Assembly: GCA_000171835.1 (NCBI GenBank)
Contig: ABHC01000007.1
Coordinates: 1-64,000 of the forward strand
DNA length: 64,000 nt
Reading direction: 5' to 3'
From: an alpha proteobacterium BAL199
GTDB taxonomy: Bacteria > Pseudomonadota > Alphaproteobacteria > Thalassobaculales > Thalassobaculaceae
The position numbers and the translations under genes are program-made. Of this stretch, positions 8,289 to 19,632 are shown one piece after another (positions within the stretch are counted from its first letter, which is position 1; every line of letters begins with the position of its first letter). The notes below the pieces were generated by a model. The model did no database searches and was not told the origin of the DNA. It saw only the letters and a list, made by a program, of their open reading frames with translations.

Positions 8289-9164
8289 ATGACCATCCAG
8301 AAGATCGGCGTGTGCGGCGCCGGCATGATGGGCTCGGAGATCGCGCTGGTGTTCGCGCTCGCCGACCGGAAAGTCCGCCTGATGGACACCGACAAGGCGT
8401 TCGTCGACAAGGCGATGAAGAAGCTGGAATCCACGCTGGACTCCGGTATCGGTCGGGGCTTCTACACCGAGGCCGACAAGCCGCGCGCGCTCGCCAACAT
8501 CGAGACCTCGACCGACGTCTCCAGCTTCGGCGACGTCGACATGGTCATCGAGGCAGTGACCGAGGATCAGGCGGTCAAGGCCAAGGTCTACAAGGACCTG
8601 GACGCCGTGCTGAAGCCGAACGCCATCATTGCGTCGAACACCTCGTCGATCTCGATCTCAGTGCTGGCGTCGAACTTCTCCGAGGCCCGGCAGAAGAACT
8701 TCCTCGGCCTTCACTTCTTCTCGCCGGTCACCCGTATGAAATTGGTCGAGGTGATTTCCGGCTTCGACAGCGACCCCGAGGTCGTCAAGGCCGCCACCCA
8801 GGCCTGCGAGGACGTCGGCAAGAGCCCGATCCAGGTCAAGGACGTGGTCGGCTTCGCGGTCAACCGCATCCTGTTCGCGATGTGGGACGAGGCGATCCGC
8901 CTGGTCGAGGAAGGGGCCTGCACGCCCGAGGACATCGACACCGGCTGCCGGCTCGGCCTCGGCCATCCGGTCGGGCCGTTCGAGTTGATGGACAACATCA
9001 CCCTCGACCTGACGCTGAAGGTGTCGCAGATCCTGGAGGACGCCTACGGCGACCGCATGCACACCCGGCCGACCATCAAGCAACTGCACGCCGCCGGCCG
9101 CCTCGGCCGCCGCTACGGCCGCGGCTGGTACCGCTACGACGACAAGGGCAAGCGGGTCGGCTGA
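8289..9164 (+). CDS. 3-hydroxyacyl-CoA dehydrogenase (3-hydroxybutyryl-CoA dehydrogenase type)
   Basis: A 291-residue stand-alone NAD-dependent L-3-hydroxyacyl-CoA dehydrogenase, the size of 3-hydroxybutyryl-CoA dehydrogenases. The Rossmann motif is GVCGAGMMGSEIA at residues 7-19; the conserved ASNTSSISI and LHFFSPVTRMKLVEVI include the catalytic His, and the C-terminal domain has GLGHPVGPFELMDNITLD. ATG 8289 is preceded by GGAGG at 8278-8282 with 6-base spacing, which excludes the longer in-frame start. It completes the SDR / acyl-CoA dehydrogenase unit and supplies the third step of beta-oxidation. No enoyl-CoA hydratase or thiolase gene is in the window, so those steps must come from elsewhere. 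Confidence 0.9.
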   Translation: MTIQKIGVCGAGMMGSEIALVFALADRKVRLMDTDKAFVDKAMKKLESTLDSGIGRGFYTEADKPRALANIETSTDVSSFGDVDMVIEAVTEDQAVKAKVYKDLDAVLKPNAIIASNTSSISISVLASNFSEARQKNFLGLHFFSPVTRMKLVEVISGFDSDPEVVKAATQACEDVGKSPIQVKDVVGFAVNRILFAMWDEAIRLVEEGACTPEDIDTGCRLGLGHPVGPFELMDNITLDLTLKVSQILEDAYGDRMHTRPTIKQLHAAGRLGRRYGRGWYRYDDKGKRVG

Positions 9165-9170
9165 CCCTCG

Positions 9171-9226
9171 CGTCGCTCCGTGGCCCCAGGATCGCGCAAA
9201 GCGCGTCCGGGGTGACGGCGCGACGA
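9171..9226. repeat. REP-like palindromic repeat, copy 1
   Basis: A long imperfect palindrome lies just after the hydroxyacyl-CoA dehydrogenase stop. Its arms are CGTCGCTCCGT (9171-9181) and ACGGCGCGACG (9214-9224), with an inner hairpin GCGC-AAA-GCGC. The reverse complement shares the frame CCGTCA-CCCGGAC-GC-GATCC-GG with the element at 13138-13179, so both belong to one dispersed family. It may double as the terminator of the upstream operon. A degenerate third copy may lie at about 9266-9312. Confidence 0.6.
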
Positions 9227-9468
9227 GATATCAACGCCGACCGGCGCCCGGAACCTCCAAACTTGTCATCATCCAGGACAGAACCGTCCAAAGCAGGGCT
9301 GATCCGGGAACCGCACTCCGTCGCACATCAAAAAAAATCATCGATCGAACACCGTCCGATCCCCGTATGGCCGGCGCCGGGAACGCGGTATCATGACGGG
9401 TCGGGACGGAGCAGCCGTTCGGCCGCGATCACCGGTCCCGCCATTCAGCGAACCCGGAGCTTCACTCC
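9227..9468. other. Non-coding stretch before the GST gene
   Basis: No gene is supportable here. The segment contains a degenerate relative of the palindromic repeat (about 9266-9312, with GTCATCATCCAGGACAG on one side and CTGATCCGGGAACC on the other), then a run of eight adenines near 9331-9338, and finally the presumed promoter and leader of the glutathione transferase gene. Confidence 0.4.
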
Positions 9469-10071
9469 ATGATCGATTTCTACACCGCCGGCACCGGAAA
9501 CGGTCGTCGCCCGGCCCTCATGCTTGAGGAATGCGGCGTTGCCTACACCACCCACAAGCTGGATCTGATGAAGGGCGAAGGGCGCAGCCCCGAGTTCCTC
9601 AAGATCAACCCGATTGGCGCGATCCCGGCGATCGTCGACCACGACGGCGGCAAGGACGTCGCGGTCGCGCAGTCCGGCGCCATTCTGCTGTACCTGGCCG
9701 AGAAGACCGGCAAGTTCCTGCCGAAGGACGCTGCCACCAAGGCAGCACACCTGCAGTGGATGCTGTTCGCCTTGACCGACGCGGCCCCGACCAGCAGCGC
9801 AATCTTCTATTCGTCCTCCAAACTGCAGGACAAGGCCGCTCAGGCGTTCTTCGAGGAGCGTCTGCTTGGCTTCTTCGGCCACGCCGACCAGCGGCTGGGC
9901 CAGAGCGACTACCTGGCGGGTGAGTACGGCCTGGCCGACATGGCCCTGTACCCGGTCTATGACGGTCGCCGCGCCCTGGTCGAAGCCAAGGGCGGCATGG
10001 CCAACCTGAAGCGCTGGGCCGACGCCGTCGGCGGCCGCCCGGCCGTCAAGCGCGGCATGGCAGTCGCCTGA
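9469..10071 (+). CDS. Glutathione S-transferase, Nu-class-like
   Basis: A 200-residue thioredoxin-fold glutathione transferase. The N-terminal domain starts MIDFYTAGTGNGRRPALMLE, where the T-x-N-G pattern resembles the active site of Nu-class enzymes such as YfcG and YghU, which act on disulfides or peroxides. The cis-proline segment INPIGAIPAIVDHD and the glutathione-contacting AQSGAILLYLAEKTGKF follow. The C-terminal helical domain contains LAGEYGLADMALYPV, the N-capping motif of the family. The gene stands alone between a repeat-containing gap and a convergent dehydratase gene. A detoxification or disulfide-reductase role is likely; the substrate is open. Confidence 0.88.
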   Translation: MIDFYTAGTGNGRRPALMLEECGVAYTTHKLDLMKGEGRSPEFLKINPIGAIPAIVDHDGGKDVAVAQSGAILLYLAEKTGKFLPKDAATKAAHLQWMLFALTDAAPTSSAIFYSSSKLQDKAAQAFFEERLLGFFGHADQRLGQSDYLAGEYGLADMALYPVYDGRRALVEAKGGMANLKRWADAVGGRPAVKRGMAVA

Positions 10072-10091
10072 GCCGGAACTGACGTCCAGCA

Positions 10092-10127
10092 CCCACCACG
10101 ACCGCCGTTTCGGGCGGCCGTGGTGGG
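10092..10127. terminator. Strong hairpin between convergent genes, likely bidirectional terminator
   Basis: CCCACCACG-A-CCGCC pairs with GGCGG-C-CGTGGTGGG around a GTTTCG loop, a 15-bp stem with one mismatch. It sits between the stop of the GST gene (+) and the stop of the dehydratase gene (-). No long U tract follows on either side, so termination efficiency is uncertain, but position and stability fit. Confidence 0.6.
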
Positions 10128-10134
10128 ACGCGGA

Positions 10135-11871
10135 TCAGTGGCTTTCGCGCATTACCGGGGTGCCGGACTTGCCGACCAGGAAGTCGAGGTCGGCGCCCTT
10201 GTCGGCCTGGTTGACGGTGTCGACGTACAGCTTGGTGTAGCCGCGGTCGTAGCCGTTGCTGAAGGCCGGGCTGGCGGCGCGGCGCTTCTCAAGCTCCGCA
10301 TCCGACACGTCCAGATGCAGGCGCCGCTTCGGCACGTCGAGCTCGATCATGTCGCCCGAGCGGACCAGCGCCAGCGTACCGCCGGCCGCCGCTTCCGGCG
10401 CACCGTGCAGGATCACCGTGCCGTAAGCGGTGCCGGACATGCGGGCGTCGGACACCCGGATCATGTCGGTGATGCCCTTGCGCAGGACCTTCGGCGGAAG
10501 ACCCATGTTGCCGACCTCGGCCATGCCCGGGTAGCCCTTCGGCCCGCAGTTCTTGAGGACCATGATGCAGGTCTCGTCGATGTCCAGGCTCTCGTCATCG
10601 ATCCGCGCCTTGTAGTCCTCGATATCCTCGAACACGACCGCCCGGCCCTTGTGCACCAGCAGTTCCGGGGTCGCCGCCGACGGCTTCAGCACCGAACCGT
10701 TCGGGAACAGATTGCCGCGCAGCACTGCGATACCGCCGTTCGGCTTGAACGGCTCGCCCAGCGGGAAGATCACGTCGCGGTTCCAGCACGGCGCGTCCTT
10801 GACGTTCTCCCAGATGGTCTTGCCGTTGGCGGTGATGGCGTCCTTGTTCAGGAAGTCGCCGATCTCGCGCAGGATCGCCGGCAAGCCGCCGGCGTAATAG
10901 AAGTCCTCCATCAGGTGCTCGCCCGACGGCATCAGGTTCAGCAGGCACGGCACGTCGCGGCCCAGTCGGTCCCAGTCGTTCAGATCGAGTTCGACGCCGA
11001 CCCGCCCGGCGATCGCCTGCAGGTGCACCACCGCGTTGGTCGACCCGCCGATGGCGCCGTTGGTGACGATGGCGTTCTCGAACGCCTGCTTGGTCAGGAT
11101 CTTGGACAGCTTCAGGTCTTCGATCACCATCTCGACCGCGCGCATGCCGGACATGTGCGCTAGCACATAGCGGCGGGAATCCACCGCCGGGATCGCGGCG
11201 TTGCCCGGCAGGGCCATGCCCAGCGACTCGGCCATCGACGCCATCGTCGAAGCGGTGCCCATGGTCATGCAGTGGCCGGCGGAGCGCGAGTTGTCGGCCT
11301 CGGCGCTCATGAAGTCCTCGATGGTCATCTGACCGCCACGAACCGCCTCGGAGAACTTCCAGATGTGGGTGCCGGAGCCGATCTTTTCGTTCTTATAGCG
11401 GCCGTTCAGCATCGGCCCGCCGGACACGCAGATCGTCGGCAAATCGCAGCTGGCTGCCCCCATCAACAAAGCGGGCGTGGTCTTGTCGCAACCGACCAGC
11501 AGCACGACGCCGTCCATCGGCAGACCGCGGATCGCCTCCTCGACGTCCATCGACGCGAGGTTGCGGTACAGCATGGCGGTCGGCCGCAACTGGCTCTCGG
11601 AGTTCGAGAACACCGGGAACTCGACCGGGAAGCCGCCGGCCTCGTAGATGCCGCGCTTCACGTGCTCGGCGATCTTGCGGAAATGGGCGTTGCAGGGATT
11701 GAACTCGCTGAAGGTGTTGGCGATGCCGATCACCGGACGGCCGTCGAACAGATGCGCCGGAAAGCCCTGGTTCTTCATCCAGGAGCGGTGCGCAAACCCG
11801 TCCTTGTCCGTCTTGCCCCACCATTGCGAGGAACGGCGTTTGCCCTTCATGGGATCGTGACGGTCGGTCAT
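10135..11871 (-). CDS. IlvD/Edd-family sugar-acid dehydratase (L-arabonate dehydratase type)
   Basis: A 578-residue iron-sulfur dehydratase. The cluster-binding cysteines lie in EFNPCNAH near residue 60, GCDKTTPALLMGA near residue 129 and GHCMTMGTASTM near residue 202. The carboxylate/Mg region has TNGAIGGSTNAVVHLQAIAG and the C-terminal domain has VLRGNLFPNGSVLKPSA and SDARMSGTAYGTVI. Length and the opening MKGKRRSSQWWGKTDKDGF fit the arabonate/xylonate dehydratase branch and not biosynthetic IlvD, so it probably converts an aldonic acid to its 2-keto-3-deoxy form. A GGAGG site precedes ATG 11871, and a FadR-type operator sits about 60 bases upstream. No sugar transporter or aldolase genes adjoin it. 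The sugar specificity is inferred. Confidence 0.85.
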   Translation of the reverse strand: MTDRHDPMKGKRRSSQWWGKTDKDGFAHRSWMKNQGFPAHLFDGRPVIGIANTFSEFNPCNAHFRKIAEHVKRGIYEAGGFPVEFPVFSNSESQLRPTAMLYRNLASMDVEEAIRGLPMDGVVLLVGCDKTTPALLMGAASCDLPTICVSGGPMLNGRYKNEKIGSGTHIWKFSEAVRGGQMTIEDFMSAEADNSRSAGHCMTMGTASTMASMAESLGMALPGNAAIPAVDSRRYVLAHMSGMRAVEMVIEDLKLSKILTKQAFENAIVTNGAIGGSTNAVVHLQAIAGRVGVELDLNDWDRLGRDVPCLLNLMPSGEHLMEDFYYAGGLPAILREIGDFLNKDAITANGKTIWENVKDAPCWNRDVIFPLGEPFKPNGGIAVLRGNLFPNGSVLKPSAATPELLVHKGRAVVFEDIEDYKARIDDESLDIDETCIMVLKNCGPKGYPGMAEVGNMGLPPKVLRKGITDMIRVSDARMSGTAYGTVILHGAPEAAAGGTLALVRSGDMIELDVPKRRLHLDVSDAELEKRRAASPAFSNGYDRGYTKLYVDTVNQADKGADLDFLVGKSGTPVMRESH

Positions 11872-11928
11872 GGTCGGTTTCCTCCGGGAGACGGTCGCTG
11901 GCGCGGCTTCGTGACGGGAATTGGCATG

Positions 11929-11939
11929 TAGTCATACGA
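11929..11939. promoter_or_regulatory. Candidate FadR/GntR-family operator upstream of the sugar-acid dehydratase
   Basis: The sequence TAGTCATACGA fits the FadR-subfamily GntR consensus T-N-G-T-NNN-A-C-N-A exactly and is embedded in the wider palindrome AGTC-ATAC-GACT. It lies about 58-68 bases upstream of the dehydratase start, where a sugar-acid-responsive repressor would act. No GntR gene is in the window, so the cognate regulator would be distant. Confidence 0.35.
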
Positions 11940-12141
11940 CTTAGTGCCGCAGCCTGCCCCCGCCGCCGCAGGCGGTCAAGGCGGCCTGTGGGCGCCACGG
12001 AACGCGCGGCATGCGCGCAGCGCAGGGCTGGCATTGCGTTTATGTCAGTAGCGCAACCGGACGCACCACCCATCTAAAGCCGTTGCGCCCACTCCGACGG
12101 CATTTGCCGCCGGCCGACGCGGCGACGGGACGGATCAATCC

Positions 12142-13068
12142 ATGACAATCTTGCTTCTGCTCGCCGGCCTGGTTCTGCTGCTGGTGGGCGGCGAGGTGCT
12201 GGTCCGCGGCGCCACGGCGATCGCCGAACGCCTGGGCATGCCGCACTTCGTGGTCGGCGTGGTGGTGGTCGGCTTCGGCACCTCGATGCCGGAACTGGTC
12301 ACCAGCGTCGAGGCCGCCCTGGTCGGCGCGCCCGGCATCGCCGTCGGCAACATCGTCGGCTCGAACATCGCCAACATCCTGCTGATTCTCGGGCTGTCAG
12401 CGATGCTGGCACCGATCGCCGTCGACCGCGCCGTCCTGCGGCGCGACGGGGTGATCGCCCTCATTGCAGCTGTCGCCTGCTTGATTCTGGCTGCCCTGGA
12501 TGGGATCGATCGGTTGACCGGTGCGCTGCTGGTTGCCGGCCTAGTGGCCTACATCTACGTGACGATCCGGCATCCGGCCTGCGCGGACTGCCCGGCCGCC
12601 GACGAGACGGTTGCCCGACCGAATATCCTGCTCGCGCTTCTCCTCTCGGGCGTCGGCCTGGTGGTTCTGATTTGGGGAGCCGATCTGCTGGTAACCGCCG
12701 CCATCGCGTTGGCTCGGACTTCCGGTGTATCGGAATCGGTAATCGGCCTGACCGTCGTGGCGATCGGAACGTCACTGCCCGAGTTGGCGACTTCGGTGAT
12801 CGCCGCCGTGCGCCGCCAGGCCGACATCGCGCTTGGCAACATTCTCGGCAGCAACATCTACAACGTGCTGGGCATCCTCGGCACCACTGCCCTGATCAAG
12901 CCGGTCGCGATACCCGACGACATCGCCTCCACCGATGTGTGGGTGATGGTCGCGGCCACCCTGCTGCTGTTGGTGTTCGCGACCACCGGCCGCCGGATCT
13001 GCCGGCTGGAGGGCGTGAGCTTCGTCGCGCTGTACGGCGGCTACATCGGCTGGCTGACGCTGGCCTGA
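12142..13068 (+). CDS. Calcium/sodium antiporter (CaCA family, YrbG-like), first copy
   Basis: A 308-residue membrane antiporter with the two inverted alpha-repeats of the CaCA superfamily. Repeat 1 has GFGTSMPELVTSVEAAL and AVGNIVGSNIANILLILG; repeat 2 has AIGTSLPELATSVIAAV and ALGNILGSNIYNVLGILG. The acidic residue of each PEL motif and the GN-x2-GSN loop form the cation site. About ten hydrophobic segments fill the protein, with a short loop at residues 140-165. A paralogue with the same motifs lies at 49578. The gene stands alone, divergent from the sugar-acid dehydratase. Ca/Na exchange is the family's usual function; Mn or K coupling is possible. Confidence 0.9.
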   Translation: MTILLLLAGLVLLLVGGEVLVRGATAIAERLGMPHFVVGVVVVGFGTSMPELVTSVEAALVGAPGIAVGNIVGSNIANILLILGLSAMLAPIAVDRAVLRRDGVIALIAAVACLILAALDGIDRLTGALLVAGLVAYIYVTIRHPACADCPAADETVARPNILLALLLSGVGLVVLIWGADLLVTAAIALARTSGVSESVIGLTVVAIGTSLPELATSVIAAVRRQADIALGNILGSNIYNVLGILGTTALIKPVAIPDDIASTDVWVMVAATLLLLVFATTGRRICRLEGVSFVALYGGYIGWLTLA

Positions 13069-13089
13069 AAGCTGCGGAGGGTCTGGTGG

Positions 13090-13179
13090 ATCCCGGCTCC
13101 GCGGCCGGGATAACGGCGGCATTAGATCCGCCCAACACCGTCATCCCGGACAGGCTTCAGCCCGATCCGGGACCGACGG
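13090..13179. repeat. REP-like palindromic repeat, copy 2 (two hairpins)
   Basis: Two hairpins lie between convergent genes. The first is ATCCCGGC (13090-13097) with GCCGGGAT (13104-13111), a perfect 8-bp stem. The second is CCGTC (13138-13142) and TCCCGGA (13144-13150) pairing with TCCGGGA (13166-13172) and GACGG (13175-13179), with an inner GGCT-TC-AGCC. The second matches the frame of the 9171 element. It probably also terminates transcription from both sides. Confidence 0.6.
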
Positions 13180-13188
13180 CGCGAAAAG

Positions 13189-13644
13189 TCAGACCAGCGA
13201 CGACCGCACGATTCCAGAAACCTTGGAGAAGTCCATGCGCCCGGGATACCGCTCCTTCAGAGCGGCCATGGTCCGGCCCATATCCTTCAGATCGGCGGCA
13301 CCGATCTCCTTGATCGTCGTCTTGACCGCGGTTTCCAGCTCGTCGCCTTCGATCGGCGTCGGCATGAAGCGTCGGATGACGTCGATTTCCTCCTGCTCCT
13401 GCTCGGCGAGTTCGCAGCGCCCGCCTTGCTCGTAGAGCCGGATCGATTCCTGGCGCTGCTTGATCATGGTCTGCAGCATCGACAGGATCTCGTCCTCGCC
13501 GACGCCGTCCATGTTGCCTTTGTCACGGACCGCGATGTCGCGGTCCTTCAAGGCAGCTAGGATCAGACGCACTGTCCCGAGCGCACGAGTATCCTTCGCG
13601 CGCATCGCATCTTTCATCGCAGCGGTAAGCTGTTCGCGCAACAT
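13189..13644 (-). CDS. GatB/YqeY domain-containing protein
   Basis: A 151-residue YqeY-family protein, homologous to the C-terminal tRNA-interacting domain of the amidotransferase subunit GatB. It starts MLREQLTAAMKDAMRAKDTR and has the family motifs LGTVRLILAALKDRDIAVR and DIDVIRRFMP-like (here EEIDVIRRFMPTPIEGDEL), ending in LKERYPGRMDFSKVSGIVRS. Its biochemical role is not settled, but it is widespread near carA and primase genes in alphaproteobacteria. The ATG at 13644 is chosen because GGGGAGA lies at suitable distance and family homology begins there; a longer in-frame start at 13731 adds a non-conserved Arg/Gly-rich tail. It is divergent from carA. Confidence 0.88.
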   Translation of the reverse strand: MLREQLTAAMKDAMRAKDTRALGTVRLILAALKDRDIAVRDKGNMDGVGEDEILSMLQTMIKQRQESIRLYEQGGRCELAEQEQEEIDVIRRFMPTPIEGDELETAVKTTIKEIGAADLKDMGRTMAALKERYPGRMDFSKVSGIVRSSLV

Positions 13645-13746
13645 AGCCGGTTCTCCCCAAGGACCGAAGCCGTCGCCCGTCCCCCGCCTCATTCGGCGGA
13701 TGCCGGACATTACAGGATCGCTTCGGACCATGCAAACAAGGCGATT

Positions 13747-13775
13747 GAATGCAACATATTGATTTCATTGCATTC
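13747..13775. promoter_or_regulatory. Inverted repeat between yqeY and carA
   Basis: GAATGCAA (13747-13754) and TTGCATTC (13768-13775) form a perfect 8-bp inverted repeat around a 13-base AT-rich spacer in the divergent yqeY/carA intergenic region. Its position suits an operator or a transcript hairpin controlling carAB, but no known regulator consensus is recognised. Confidence 0.3.
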
Positions 13776-13914
13776 TCATAGATTCTTCCAGCTTGACGCC
13801 GGGCGGCCTTTCGCCTATCAACCGGCCAATTTGCCCGTTCGCAGTAGGATTTCAAGCCCAGCGCACCCGCCGGGCCCCCACGCGCGCGGGCATCCGCCCG
13901 ACCGGAGCCTGCCC

Positions 13915-15091
13915 ATGTCCGACCCTTCCGCGCCCGCCACTCCACCGCCCGGCGCCACCGGCGTCCTCGTGCTTTCCGACGGCACGATGTTCTGGGGGCG
14001 AGGGTTCGGAGCCGCGGCAACCCGGGTCGGCGAGGTCTGCTTCAACACCTCGATGAGCGGCTACCAGGAGATCCTGACCGATCCGTCCTATGCCGGCCAG
14101 ATCATCACCTTCACCTTCCCTCATATAGGCAATGTCGGCGCCAATCCAAACGATCTGGAGAGCACCACGCCGGCCTCGCTCGGCTGCGTGCTGCGCGCCG
14201 ACGTCACCGACCCGTCGAACTACCGCTCGCAGCGCCACCTGGACGACTGGCTGAAATCGGTCGACCTGCCGGGCCTGTCCGGTGTCGACACCCGGCGTCT
14301 GACCCGCCGCATCCGCGATCTCGGCGCGCCGACCGGCGTGCTGTGCCATGCGCCCGACGGCAGGATCGACGTCGCAGCACTGCAGGCGATGGCCGTCGAT
14401 TGGCCGGGGCTGGAGGGCATGGACCTCGCCAAGACCGTCTCCTGCACTCAGACCTACGCCTGGGACGAGACCCTGTGGGAGTTTGCCGATGACGGTCGCA
14501 CCGACCGCTTCGGCACGCTGGTCGAACCGCGCTTCCACGTGGTCGCCGTCGACTACGGCGCCAAGCGCAACATCCTGCGCAATCTCGCCTCACAGGGCTG
14601 CCGGGTGACCGTGGTGCCCGCCAGCACCACCGCCGACGAGATCCTGGGCCACAAGCCGGACGGCGTGTTCCTGGCCAACGGCCCGGGCGATCCGGCAGCA
14701 ACCGGCGTCTACGCGGTGCCGGAGCTGCGGCGCTTGGTCGACAGCGGCAAGCCGGTGTTCGGCATCTGCCTCGGCCACCAGATGCTGGCCCTGGCACTGG
14801 GTGCGAAGACCGAGAAGATGCACATGGGCCACCGCGGCGCCAACCACCCGGTCAAGGATCTGGAGACCGGCAAGGTCGAGATCACCAGCCAGAACCACGG
14901 CTTCGTGATCGCCGAGGGCTCGCTGCCCGACGGCATTACCGTGACCCACCGCTCGCTGTTCGACGGCTCGATCGAAGGCCTGAAGGTCGACGGCAAGCCG
15001 GTGTTCTCCGTGCAGTATCATCCGGAGGCCTCGCCGGGGCCGATGGACAGCCACTACTTGTTCGCCCGTTTCCGGGAGTTGATGGAACGCA

Positions 15092-15099
<8 letters not shown>
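13915..15099 (+). CDS. carA: Carbamoyl-phosphate synthase small (glutaminase) subunit
   Basis: A 394-residue subunit that releases ammonia from glutamine for carbamoyl phosphate, the precursor of arginine and pyrimidines. The N-terminal CarA domain has [16 protein letters not shown] and [20 protein letters not shown]; the C-terminal class I glutamine amidotransferase domain has [11 protein letters not shown], the nucleophile in GICLGHQ (Cys about 285) and the His/Glu pair in [10 protein letters not shown]. The ATG at 13915 follows GGAG by 7 bases and starts the conserved protein; upstream in-frame sequence is not conserved. The stop overlaps the carB start by 8 bases, so translation is coupled and an operon is certain. 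Confidence 0.97.
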
Positions 15100-18361
<3,262 letters not shown>

Positions 18362-18472
18362 CGGACGCAGCGCGGGCCGGGGGACCATAGCGGTATCCCT
18401 ACATGGCCGGTTGATTGCGGCGCCCGGGACGGACGATTTGGATTTTTGTGGGTGAATGGACAGCGTGGGCCG

Positions 18473-18946
18473 ATGGACAAGGTTCCTATTACAGCGATCG
18501 GGTTTCAGCGTCTTCAGGACGAATTGAGGCAGCTCAAATCGGTTGAACGACCGGCCGTCATCAAGGCGATCGCCGAAGCGCGTGAGCATGGCGACCTGTC
18601 GGAGAATGCCGAGTATCACGCTGCGCGCGACCGCCAATCCTTCATTGAAGGCCGGGTCGCCGAGCTTGAGGACGTGATCAGCCGATGCGAGGTCATCGAC
18701 ATCAAGAAGCTGACCGGCGACACCGTGACCTTCGGCGTGACCGTCGAAGTCGCCGATGAGGATACCGACGAAGAGACCAAGTACACGATCGTCGGTCCCT
18801 ACGAAGCGGATCTGTCGAAAGGCATGATCTCCACCGCCTCGCCGATCGCACGGGCATTGATCGGCAAGCGCGTCGGCGATTCCGTCGAGGTGGCAACACC
18901 GCGTGGCGCGAAGAGCCTGGAGATCCTGTCGATCGCTATTCAGTAA
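18473..18946 (+). CDS. greA: Transcription elongation factor GreA
   Basis: A 157-residue secondary-channel factor that stimulates RNA polymerase to cleave backtracked transcripts. The N-terminal coiled coil includes [20 protein letters not shown] and the acidic-tip sequence [19 protein letters not shown], whose acidic residues coordinate the catalytic Mg. The C-terminal FKBP-like domain has [20 protein letters not shown] and [18 protein letters not shown]. The ATG at 18473 matches the standard GreA start; an in-frame upstream start at 18446 would add nine unrelated residues. It follows carB by about 110 bases, a linkage common in alphaproteobacteria, and is followed by its own hairpin terminator. 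Confidence 0.97.
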   Translation: MDKVPITAIGFQRLQDELRQLKSVERPAVIKAIAEAREHGDLSENAEYHAARDRQSFIEGRVAELEDVISRCEVIDIKKLTGDTVTFGVTVEVADEDTDEETKYTIVGPYEADLSKGMISTASPIARALIGKRVGDSVEVATPRGAKSLEILSIAIQ

Positions 18947-18965
18947 GCTCGTTCGAACGGTTTCG

Positions 18966-19000
18966 GGGATGGCAGCGCGTCGACGCTCGCCATCCCTTTT
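18966..19000 (+). terminator. Intrinsic terminator of greA
   Basis: GGGATGGC-AGCG pairs with CGCT-C-GCCATCCC around CGTCGA, a 12-bp stem with one bulged C, followed directly by TTTT and further T-rich sequence. It lies 20 bases after the greA stop and before the convergent Lrp-family gene. Confidence 0.8.
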
Positions 19001-19018
19001 CGTTCGTCGGTGCCTCCA

Positions 19019-19525
19019 TCAGGCTTCGACGTCGTCTTCCTCGTCGTCAGGCTCTTCGTCGATCGGCACACCCGGCAGCCGCTTGCGGGTGCGGATCACC
19101 AGGGCGGTCTTGACGTTGGAGACCAGCGGCGCCGACGTCAGGCGGCTGGTCAGGAAGCGCTGGAAAGCATCCCAGTCGCGGGTGACGATCTTCAACAGGA
19201 AGTCCGCCTCGCCCATCAGCATGTGGCACTCACGGACTTCCGGCCAGTCACCGACCATCTTCTCGAACCGGGCGAGATCGGCTTCGGCTTGGCTGGTCAG
19301 GCCGACATGGGCGTAGATCGTGACCGAGAAGCCCAGCATTTCCGGCGCGATGTCGGCGTGGTATCCCCGGATGTAGCCGGCCTCCTCCAGCGCCCGCACG
19401 CGTCGCAGGCACGGAGGAGCCGATATTCCGGCCCGGCTTGCCAACTCGACGTTGGTCATCCGGCCGTCGTCTTGGAGATCGCGCAGAATGCGGCGATCGA
19501 TCCGGTCCAATTTCACGCGACGCAT
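19019..19525 (-). CDS. Lrp/AsnC-family transcriptional regulator
   Basis: A 168-residue regulator with an N-terminal winged helix-turn-helix (LDRIDRRILRDLQDDGRMTN then VELASRAGISAPPCLRRVRA) and a C-terminal RAM ligand-sensing domain (VRECHMLMGEADFLLKIVTR). The last 15 residues are an acidic tail (DEEPDDEEDDVEA) beyond the usual 150-residue family length. Such proteins bind amino acids and control their metabolism. The gene is divergent from the ELM1-family gene; the shared region has a GTTCGC/GCGAAC inverted repeat at 19587-19623 that could be an autoregulatory site, but this is a guess. The target genes cannot be named from sequence. Confidence 0.9.
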   Translation of the reverse strand: MRRVKLDRIDRRILRDLQDDGRMTNVELASRAGISAPPCLRRVRALEEAGYIRGYHADIAPEMLGFSVTIYAHVGLTSQAEADLARFEKMVGDWPEVRECHMLMGEADFLLKIVTRDWDAFQRFLTSRLTSAPLVSNVKTALVIRTRKRLPGVPIDEEPDDEEDDVEA

Positions 19526-19632
19526 CGCGCGGCTCCCTGTCGGTGATGGGGGATGGCGCGGTACGGCGCCGGAGAAATCAACATAGGTTCGCCATGGCTT
19601 CGACGCAAGATTATTACGCGAACGTGATATAA

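Noticed and set aside
6416-8434. Long minus-strand open frame opposite the acyl-CoA dehydrogenase gene
   Set aside because: It is the shadow of a clear acyl-CoA dehydrogenase; the composition is typical of reverse-frame GC-rich sequence.
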